Shown here: positions 20,165-26,975 of the stretch, piece after piece
Position numbering within the stretch: the first letter of the stretch is position 1
Layout of the letters: the number at the start of each line of letters is the position of its first letter
Source: Pseudomonas sp. Irchel s3h14
GTDB lineage: Bacteria; Pseudomonadota; Gammaproteobacteria; Pseudomonadales; Pseudomonadaceae
Length of the DNA: 64,000 nucleotides
NCBI RefSeq assembly: GCF_900187425.1
Contig: NZ_FYDJ01000004.1
Span: 124,001 to 188,000 of the forward strand
Direction: 5' to 3'
Position numbers and translations under genes: made by a program
Notes under the pieces: model-generated
What the model saw: the letters and a program-made list of their open reading frames with translations, nothing else
Database searches by the model: none
What the model was told of the DNA's origin: nothing

Positions 20165-21030
20165 GTGCCGTTGCTGTTTTACGGCTGCCGCTGGCGGTGG
20201 ACTTGAGCGGGTTCGTCAAACTGTTGCAGCGCATGCAGGTGCCGCATCGGGTCAGCGAAGAGGCGGGTGAGCAGGTGCTGTGGGTGCCGGCCAACATCAG
20301 CGAAGACGTGCGCACGTTGTACGAACGCTTCCCGGCCGGTGATCCCGATCAACAGCTGGACATTCCGGTGGCGCAAACCATAAAGCGCCCAAGTTTCGTC
20401 GAGCAACTGCGCCACGCCAAGGCGACAGCGTTCGTTTTGCTGCTGAGCCTGTTTGTCGGCGCGGTGACGCTGCTGGGCGAAAACCTCGACACGATGCGCT
20501 GGCTGACCTTCCTCGATTTCCGAGTTGTCGGCGAGTACATCCACTTCGTGCCATTGGCCGACAGTCTGGCAGCGGGGCAGTGGTGGCGTCTGGTGACGCC
20601 GATGCTGATCCACTTCGGCATCCTGCACCTGGCCATGAACGGCATGTGGTACTGGGAGCTGGGGCGGCGCATCGAGTCGCGCCAGGGCAGTATCAACCTG
20701 ATCGGCCTGACATTGCTGTTCGGCCTGGTCTCGAATTACGCCCAGTTTGTTTTCAGTGGTCCGACGCTGTTTGGCGGCTTGTCCGGCGTGCTGTACGGCC
20801 TGCTCGGGCATTGCTGGATCTTTCAGCTGTTGTCGCCAAACCCGGCTTATCGTCTGCCGCGCGGCGTGCTGGTGATGATGCTGGTGTGGCTGCTGCTGTG
20901 CCTGTCCGGGCTGGTCTCGATGATCGGCTTCGGTGAAATTGCCAATGCGGCCCACGTCGGCGGGTTGCTCGTCGGATGCTTGACCGGTTTGTTGGGTGGT
21001 TTGTACAACCGCCGTAAACTGGCCGTCTAA
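20161..21030 (+). CDS. Rhomboid-family intramembrane serine protease
   Basis: Cleaves membrane proteins within the bilayer. The 289 residues comprise a cytoplasmic N-terminal domain like that of GlpG (about 1-80) and six predicted membrane segments. The catalytic dyad is visible: Ser208 in FGGLSGVLYGLLG and His265 in NAAHVGGLLVG; HFGILHLAMNGMWYWELG supplies the oxyanion region. It overlaps the preceding gene by 4 bases. Substrates unknown. Confidence 0.92.
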   Translation: MSAVAVLRLPLAVDLSGFVKLLQRMQVPHRVSEEAGEQVLWVPANISEDVRTLYERFPAGDPDQQLDIPVAQTIKRPSFVEQLRHAKATAFVLLLSLFVGAVTLLGENLDTMRWLTFLDFRVVGEYIHFVPLADSLAAGQWWRLVTPMLIHFGILHLAMNGMWYWELGRRIESRQGSINLIGLTLLFGLVSNYAQFVFSGPTLFGGLSGVLYGLLGHCWIFQLLSPNPAYRLPRGVLVMMLVWLLLCLSGLVSMIGFGEIANAAHVGGLLVGCLTGLLGGLYNRRKLAV

Positions 21031-21063
21031 CTAGTTATGTCAATAAAGAGCGCGGAGCCCTTG

Positions 21064-21324
21064 ATGTCCTCTTTTAACGAAATGATCAACAACATCACCC
21101 CCGATATCTACCAGAGCCTGAAACTGGCGGTGGAAATCGGTAAATGGTCCGACGGTGGCAAACTCACCGCCGAACAACGCGAACTGTCGCTGCAAGCGAT
21201 GATCGCCTGGGAAATCCAGAACCTGCCCGAAGACCAGCGCACCGGTTACATGGGCGTGCAGGAGTGCGGCTCCAAGTCGATCGAAGTGCCGAACATCCTG
21301 TTCAAATCGGATGCCGTCCATTGA
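21064..21324 (+). CDS. DUF1315 (YeaC-like) small protein
   Basis: An 86-residue cytoplasmic protein from the ATG at 21064, behind a GGAG site; an upstream ATG at 21037 would add nine residues. The pattern MINNITPDIYQSLKLAVEIGKW, LTAEQRELSLQAMIAWE and EDQRTGYMG matches E. coli YeaC (DUF1315). No known role. It is the fourth gene of the nadK run and overlaps the next gene if that uses the TTG start. Confidence 0.88.
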   Translation: MSSFNEMINNITPDIYQSLKLAVEIGKWSDGGKLTAEQRELSLQAMIAWEIQNLPEDQRTGYMGVQECGSKSIEVPNILFKSDAVH

Positions 21325-22151
21325 TCGAGCTTGGCCGTGGTGCAATCAGCAAAATGTCGGCGCGCCTTGACGGGCCGAACGTGCAGTACGCGTTTCGCCT
21401 GGACGACGTCGAGGTGCCGGTCAATCCCTTGATCGGGACCACGGTGCGTCTGGAATACCTGGGCGCTATTCACTGCACCCATTGTGGACGCAAGACCAAA
21501 ACCAGTTTCAGTCAGGGTTACTGCTACCCGTGCATGACCAAACTGGCCCAGTGCGACATCTGCATCATGAGCCCGGAGCGTTGCCACTACGACGCTGGCA
21601 CCTGCCGTGAGCCGGAGTGGGGCGAGAAGTTCTGCATGACGGATCACATTGTGTATCTGTCCAATTCTTCGGGGGTGAAGGTCGGGATTACCCGCGCCAC
21701 TCAGCTGCCGACCCGTTGGATCGATCAGGGTGCCCGTCAGGCCTTGCCAATCATGCGTGTCTCGACCCGTCAGCAGTCGGGCTTCGTCGAAGACCTGTTC
21801 CGCAGTCAGGTAGCGGACAAGACCAACTGGCGTGCTTTACTCAAGGGCGATGCGGTGTCGGTCGACCTGGCGCAGGTTCGTGATCAGCTGTTCGACAGTT
21901 GCGCCGAAGGATTGCAAAGTTTGCAGGAACGATTCGGCCTACAGGCGATCCAGACTATTGCCGATGTAGAAACGCTCGAAATCTGCTATCCGGTCGAGCA
22001 ATACCCGGCCAAAATCGTCAGCTTTAACCTGGACAAGAATCCGATCGCCGAAGGCACGCTGTTGGGAATCAAGGGCCAGTACCTGATTTTCGACACTGGC
22101 GTAATCAATATTCGTAAATACACGGCCTACCAGCTCGCCGTGCATCAGTAA
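21321..22151 (+). CDS. DUF2797 protein with zinc-finger-like N-terminus
   Basis: Start uncertain: TTG at 21321 overlaps the DUF1315 stop by 4 bases and yields 276 residues; ATG at 21354 yields 265. The N-terminal third holds many cysteines in pairs (CTHCGRKT, GYCYPCMTKLAQCDIC, CHYDAGTC), likely binding zinc. Then comes HIVYLSNSSGVKVGITRATQ, which resembles the GIY-YIG core (VYLS then KVGIT), and FVEDLFRSQVADKTNW. A GIY-YIG-like nuclease fold is my inference; DUF2797 has no established function. Confidence 0.85.
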   Translation: MIELGRGAISKMSARLDGPNVQYAFRLDDVEVPVNPLIGTTVRLEYLGAIHCTHCGRKTKTSFSQGYCYPCMTKLAQCDICIMSPERCHYDAGTCREPEWGEKFCMTDHIVYLSNSSGVKVGITRATQLPTRWIDQGARQALPIMRVSTRQQSGFVEDLFRSQVADKTNWRALLKGDAVSVDLAQVRDQLFDSCAEGLQSLQERFGLQAIQTIADVETLEICYPVEQYPAKIVSFNLDKNPIAEGTLLGIKGQYLIFDTGVINIRKYTAYQLAVHQ

Positions 22152-22161
22152 GGACTCCAGC

Positions 22162-24819
22162 ATGCGCACCGAACAACCGAAGATGATCTACCTGAAGGAC
22201 TATCAGGCGCCCGAGTACCTGATCGACGAGACGCACCTGACCTTCGAGTTGTACGAGGACCACAGCCTGGTCCATGCGCAACTGGTGATGCGCCGCAATC
22301 CTGAACGTGGCCCGGGTTTGCCGCCGCTGGTGCTGGATGGTCAGCAGCTTGAATTGCTGTCTGTGTCCCTGGCTGATCGCGAGTTGGCCGAAGCGGACTA
22401 CCAACTGACCGAAAATCACCTGACCCTGCACCCGACCAGCACCACCTTCACGGTCGACACCAGCGTCAAGATCCACCCGGAAACCAACACTGCGCTGGAA
22501 GGCCTATACAAATCCGGCACGATGTTCTGCACCCAGTGCGAGGCCGAAGGCTTCCGCAAGATCACCTATTACCTCGACCGTCCGGACGTGATGAGCACGT
22601 TCACCACCACGGTCGTCGCTGAACAGCACAGCTATCCAGTGCTGCTGTCCAACGGCAACCCGATTGCCAGCGGTCCGGGCGAAGACGGCCGGCACTGGGC
22701 GACCTGGGAAGATCCGTTCAAGAAACCGGCCTACCTGTTCGCGTTGGTGGCCGGCGATTTGTGGTGCGTCGAAGACACCTTCACCACCATGACCGATCGC
22801 TCCGTGGCGCTGCGCATTTATGTCGAGCCGGAAAACATCGACAAGTGCCAGCACGCCATGAACAGCCTGAAGAAATCCATGCGCTGGGACGAAGAGGTGT
22901 ACGGTCGCGAGTACGACCTGGACATCTTCATGATCGTCGCGGTCAACGACTTCAACATGGGCGCCATGGAGAACAAGGGCCTCAACATCTTCAACTCCAG
23001 CGCCGTACTGGCCCGCGCTGAAACCGCGACCGACGCCGCGCACCAGCGGGTCGAAGCGATCGTCGCCCACGAGTACTTCCACAACTGGTCGGGCAACCGC
23101 GTGACCTGCCGCGACTGGTTTCAGTTGTCGCTGAAGGAAGGCTTCACCGTGTTCCGCGATTCGGGCTTCTCCGCCGACATGAACTCGGCCACGGTCAAGC
23201 GCATCCAGGACGTGGCCTACCTGCGCACCCACCAGTTCGCCGAAGATGCTGGTCCCATGGCTCACGCCGTGCGCCCGGACAGCTTCATCGAGATTTCCAA
23301 CTTCTACACCCTGACCGTGTACGAAAAGGGTTCGGAAGTGGTCGGCATGATCCACACCTTGCTCGGCGCCGAAGGCTTCCGCAAAGGCAGCGACCTGTAC
23401 TTCGAACGCCATGACGGCCAGGCCGTGACTTGCGACGACTTCATCAAGGCCATGGAAGACGCCAACGGTGTCGACCTGACCCAGTTCAAACGCTGGTACA
23501 GCCAGGCTGGCACACCGCGTTTGGCGGTCAGCGAGTCTTACGACGCGGCGGCGAAAACCTACAGCCTGACGTTCCGTCAAAGCTGCCCGGCAACCCCGGA
23601 CAAGGTCGAGAAACTGCCGTTCGTGATTCCGGTCGAGTTGGGCCTGCTGGACGCCAAAGGTGCGGTCATTGCGTTGCGTCTTTCCGGTGAAGCCAGCGCT
23701 CAGGGCACCTCTCGGGTCATTTCGGTGACCGAAGCCGAGCAGACATTCACCTTCATCGACATCGCGGAACATCCATTGCCTTCGTTGCTGCGTGGCTTCT
23801 CTGCGCCGGTGAAACTGAGCTTCCCGTACAACCGCGATCAGCTGATGTTCCTGATGCAGCACGACAGCGACGGCTTCAACCGCTGGGATGCGGGTCAGCA
23901 ATTGTCGGTTCAGGTGCTGCAAGAGCTGATTGTCCAGCAGCAGAAAGGCGAGAAACTGGTGCTGGATCAGCGTCTGGTTTCTGCCTTGCGCACCGTGCTG
24001 TCTGACGAGACGCTGGATCAGGCGATGGTCGCGGAAATGCTTTCGCTGCCGGGCGAGGCGTATCTGACCGAGATCAGCGAAGTGGCTGACGTTGACGCCA
24101 TTCACATCGCTCGCGAGTTTGCTCGTAAACAATTGGCAGAAGGTTTGTTCGAAGCGTTGTGGCTGCGTTATCAGGCCAATCGCGATCTCTCGAAGAAAAC
24201 CCCGTATGTAGCCGAGGCCGAGCACTTCGCTCGTCGCGCATTGCAGAACATTGCGCTGTCGTACCTGATGCTCATCGGTAAACCGGAAGTGGTGGCGGCG
24301 ACGCTTGAGCAGTTCGAGACCAGCGACAACATGACCGAGCGTCTGACGGCGTTGGCGGTGCTGGTCAATTCGTCGTTCGAAGAAGAGAAGGCCACGGCAC
24401 TGGCGAGTTTTGCCGAGCACTTCAAGGACAACCCGCTGGTCATGGATCAGTGGTTCAGCGTCCAGGCGGGCAGCGTGTTGCCTGGTGGTCTGGAGCGGGT
24501 CAAGGCGTTGATGCAGCATCCGGCATTTAATATCAAGAACCCGAACAAGGTGCGGGCGCTGGTGGGGGCGTTTGCCGGGCAGAACCTGATCAATTTCCAT
24601 GCGGCTGATGGTTCGGGTTATCGGTTCCTCGCGGATTTGGTGATCGAGCTGAACGGGTTTAATCCGCAGATCGCTTCTCGGCAGTTGGCGCCGCTGACTC
24701 GCTGGCGCAAGTATGACGATGCGCGTCAGGGGTTGATGAAAGGTGAGCTGGAGCGGATTCGCGCTTCGGGTCAGTTGTCCAGCGATGTGTTCGAGGTAGT
24801 CAGCAAAAGCCTGGCCTGA
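22162..24819 (+). CDS. pepN: Aminopeptidase N (M1 family)
   Basis: Cytoplasmic zinc aminopeptidase that removes N-terminal residues from peptides; 885 residues, the bacterial PepN length. The exopeptidase motif GAMEN is at residues 267-271 and the zinc motif HEYFH at 303-307, with the third ligand in LSLKEGFTVFRD. The C-terminal helical domain follows. It begins 11 bases after the DUF2797 stop, ending the nadK run. Beyond it lie repeats rather than an obvious terminator. Confidence 0.98.
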   Translation: MRTEQPKMIYLKDYQAPEYLIDETHLTFELYEDHSLVHAQLVMRRNPERGPGLPPLVLDGQQLELLSVSLADRELAEADYQLTENHLTLHPTSTTFTVDTSVKIHPETNTALEGLYKSGTMFCTQCEAEGFRKITYYLDRPDVMSTFTTTVVAEQHSYPVLLSNGNPIASGPGEDGRHWATWEDPFKKPAYLFALVAGDLWCVEDTFTTMTDRSVALRIYVEPENIDKCQHAMNSLKKSMRWDEEVYGREYDLDIFMIVAVNDFNMGAMENKGLNIFNSSAVLARAETATDAAHQRVEAIVAHEYFHNWSGNRVTCRDWFQLSLKEGFTVFRDSGFSADMNSATVKRIQDVAYLRTHQFAEDAGPMAHAVRPDSFIEISNFYTLTVYEKGSEVVGMIHTLLGAEGFRKGSDLYFERHDGQAVTCDDFIKAMEDANGVDLTQFKRWYSQAGTPRLAVSESYDAAAKTYSLTFRQSCPATPDKVEKLPFVIPVELGLLDAKGAVIALRLSGEASAQGTSRVISVTEAEQTFTFIDIAEHPLPSLLRGFSAPVKLSFPYNRDQLMFLMQHDSDGFNRWDAGQQLSVQVLQELIVQQQKGEKLVLDQRLVSALRTVLSDETLDQAMVAEMLSLPGEAYLTEISEVADVDAIHIAREFARKQLAEGLFEALWLRYQANRDLSKKTPYVAEAEHFARRALQNIALSYLMLIGKPEVVAATLEQFETSDNMTERLTALAVLVNSSFEEEKATALASFAEHFKDNPLVMDQWFSVQAGSVLPGGLERVKALMQHPAFNIKNPNKVRALVGAFAGQNLINFHAADGSGYRFLADLVIELNGFNPQIASRQLAPLTRWRKYDDARQGLMKGELERIRASGQLSSDVFEVVSKSLA

Positions 24820-24852
24820 CTCTGGGTTCGCTCCTGCAGTGGTTCACCTGAA

Positions 24853-24886
24853 CCCTGTAGGAGCTGAGCTTGCTCGCGATGGCGGC
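24853..24886. repeat. REP element
   Basis: CCTGTAGGAGCTGAGCTTGC followed by TCGCGATGGCGG is a single REP of the P. fluorescens group, placed after pepN and just before structured repeat copy A. Confidence 0.65.
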
Positions 24887-24913
24887 CTTAGATCCGAACG
24901 GGATTTTTGATGG

Positions 24914-25218
24914 TGTACATATCCATTGCTGCGGTAACGGCCACTTAGGGTTTCGCCCTTACGGCGACTCACTTTTTTTTCAAACGCCAAAAAAAAGTAA
25001 GCAAAAAAAGGCTCGCCCCGAGCGTCCGGCTCCTCGCTTAGGCTCGGCGTTCCTTCGCTCCGGCATTCATCTGGGGGCATCGCCTCCGGTCGGCTTCGCT
25101 TCGACCTCCTCTCGATGTGTTCGACTGCGTCGAACGGCGCTGCGCGCCTACCCCCCAGATGAACACCTCCACTCAGCCTCCCGATGGGGCGGGCAAAGCA
25201 AGATCAAAATCAAAAGCT
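24914..25218 (+). repeat. Structured intergenic repeat, copy A (four-way-junction fold)
   Basis: About 300 bases with no credible gene. The core folds as P1 25066-25077 with 25152-25163 (12 perfect pairs, TTCATCTGGGGG), P2 25078-25082 with 25113-25117, P3 25119-25125 with 25129-25135 (GTTCGAC, loop TGC), and P4 25136-25140 with 25144-25148 (GGCGC). An extra hairpin lies at 25020-25032. A second copy in inverted orientation lies at 25333-25633. Whether it works as DNA or RNA is unknown; the open frames crossing it look like by-products. Confidence 0.75.
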
Positions 25219-25273
25219 GCTGGCGAGCTAACGCTCGGCCTGTTGAGTGGTGAAGGGCGGGTGTACACCCATT

Positions 25274-25318
25274 CCCTGTAGGAGCTGTCGAGTGAAACGA
25301 GGCTGCGATCTTTTGATC
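25274..25318. repeat. REP-like sequence between the two structured repeats
   Basis: CCCTGTAGGAGCTGTCGAGT continues into GAAACGAGGCTGCGATC and TTTTGATC, a common Pseudomonas REP variant. It sits in the roughly 115-base spacer between the inverted structured repeats. Confidence 0.55.
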
Positions 25319-25332
25319 TGGCTGTGGCTGTG

Positions 25333-25633
25333 GCTTTAGATGTTGATCCTGCTTTTGATCTTTCGCCCCTTCGGCAGGCCGAGCGTAGGTGTTCATCAGG
25401 GGGTTAGGCGCGTAGCGCCGTGTGGCGAAGCCGCACACATCGAGAGGAGGTCGTCGCGAAGCAGACCGGAGGCGATGCCCCCTGATGGGCACCGTAGCGA
25501 GGGAACGCGGAGCTTTAGCGAGGCGCCGTACGCCGGGGCGAAGCCTTTTGGTTCCTTTTTGGCGTTTGAAAAAGGGACTCGCTGTAAGAGCGAAACCATA
25601 AGCCGCCGTTACCGCAGCAACGGATATACACAC
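25333..25633 (-). repeat. Structured intergenic repeat, copy B (inverted)
   Basis: Reverse-orientation relative of 24914-25218. It can make the same fold: P1 25392-25403 with 25478-25489 (ten Watson-Crick pairs plus two G-T), P4 25407-25411 with 25415-25419, P3 25420-25426 with 25430-25436, P2 25438-25442 with 25473-25477, and an accessory hairpin 25522-25534. P3 and the accessory hairpin have different sequences from copy A but keep stem and loop length. From its end to 25873 I see only the leader of the YCF48 gene. Confidence 0.75.
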
Positions 25634-25873
25634 CAACCAATCACCGCACCTGATACCCAAACATTCAGCCAACCCGCATATCGCCCAGGTTAACAAAACA
25701 TAACGTGGCGTCGATTGTCAGACCTTTCCAAACCCCGATAGGATAAGCCAGCTTCCGAAGGGGCTCTAGATTGCGTATTTCAGGACTATGCTCCAGAAAA
25801 GGCAATCGCAAAGAGCACCCTTATGGCGCCCAGAAAGGTTGAACGGCCTAACAATAATAATGGGGGAAGGTCT

Positions 25874-26947
25874 ATGAGTGAGCCTGTCATGGGTGTGGGT
25901 ATCTGCCGCCCGCTGGCATTACGCAAATTCGCGTTGCTGGCTACAGCGCTCTCGCTGTTGGGCTGTGCCGTGCTGTCGGCACCTGTGCTGGCCGCTGCTG
26001 CGCCAGCATCCGACATTGTTTATTCCGTTGAATCTGCCAAAGCCAGCAAGAGCCTGATGCTCGACGTCGTGCACGCCGGCAAGCGTCTGGTGGCGGTCGG
26101 GGATCGCGGGCACATTTTGTATTCCGATGACCAGGGCGCGACCTGGACCCAAGCCAAGGTGCCGACCCGGCAACTGCTGACGTCGGTGTTTTTCGTCGAT
26201 GATAAACACGGTTGGGCCGTCGGCCATGATGCGCAGATCCTCGCGAGCGAGGACGGCGGTGTCACCTGGACCAAGCAATTCGAAGATCTGAAACGCGAAT
26301 CGCCGCTGCTCGACGTCTGGTTCCAGGACGTCAATAGCGGCTTTGCCGTGGGCGCTTACGGCGCGTTGCTGGCAACCACCGATGGCGGCAAGAACTGGGA
26401 AGATGTCAGCGATCGCCTCGACAACGAAGACCAGTACCACCTCAACGCCATCGCCGCGGTCAAGGATTCCGGTCTGTTCATCGTCGGCGAGCAGGGCAGC
26501 ATGTTCCGCTCCGCCGACTGGGGCCAGACCTGGGAGAAGCTTGAAGGTCCATACGAAGGTTCACTGTTCGGCGTGATCGGCACCGCTCAAGCCAACACGC
26601 TGCTGGCCTACGGGCTGCGCGGCAATCTGTTTCGCTCCACCGATTTCGGCACGACCTGGGAGCCGGTTGAACTCAAGGCCGCTCGCGGTGCACTGGAGTT
26701 CGGTCTGTCCGGCGCGACGCTGCTCGACAACGGTTCCATCGTGATCGTCGGCAACGGTGGCTCGGTGATCCGCAGCGACGACAACGGCGAAACCTTCAGC
26801 GTGTTCAACCGTCCGGATCGCATTTCCGTTTCGGCAGTCACCGCAGCGGGCAACGGCAATCTGATTCTGGCAGGACAGGGCGGCGTTCGCGTCACCTCGC
26901 CAACCGGCGCCGGTGCAGAAAATGGAAAAAACGGGTCGTCCAAATGA
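25874..26947 (+). CDS. Exported YCF48/BNR-repeat beta-propeller protein
   Basis: A 357-residue protein starting at the ATG at 25874 behind a GGGGAAGG site; a longer frame from 25823 lacks such a site. The N-terminus has a signal-like segment (LRKFALLATALSLLGCAVLS) ending near AAAAPAS. At least six Asp-box repeats follow, such as YSDDQGATWT, SEDGGVTWTK, TTDGGKNWED, RSADWGQTWE, RSTDFGTTWE and RSDDNGETF, forming a propeller. YCF48 proteins assist assembly of membrane complexes. The RND gene begins 28 bases downstream, so the propeller is probably a periplasmic partner of that exporter. Confidence 0.9.
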   Translation: MSEPVMGVGICRPLALRKFALLATALSLLGCAVLSAPVLAAAAPASDIVYSVESAKASKSLMLDVVHAGKRLVAVGDRGHILYSDDQGATWTQAKVPTRQLLTSVFFVDDKHGWAVGHDAQILASEDGGVTWTKQFEDLKRESPLLDVWFQDVNSGFAVGAYGALLATTDGGKNWEDVSDRLDNEDQYHLNAIAAVKDSGLFIVGEQGSMFRSADWGQTWEKLEGPYEGSLFGVIGTAQANTLLAYGLRGNLFRSTDFGTTWEPVELKAARGALEFGLSGATLLDNGSIVIVGNGGSVIRSDDNGETFSVFNRPDRISVSAVTAAGNGNLILAGQGGVRVTSPTGAGAENGKNGSSK

Positions 26948-26975
26948 GCCGGGCAAATAATAAGAAGGCGGGTCT

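Noticed and set aside
22504..24600. Long antisense frame opposite pepN
   Set aside because: A shadow of the aminopeptidase; the sense frame has GAMEN and HExxH motifs.
25066..25163. tRNA-like cloverleaf
   Set aside because: Four arms are present, but there is no 7-pair acceptor stem, no T-loop (TTC) or D-loop pattern and no anticodon arm of normal size.
24870..25696. Several frames of 67-182 codons in the structured repeats
   Set aside because: They overlap each other on both strands, follow the stems of the repeat, and have no ribosome sites; the base changes between copies preserve pairing rather than codons.
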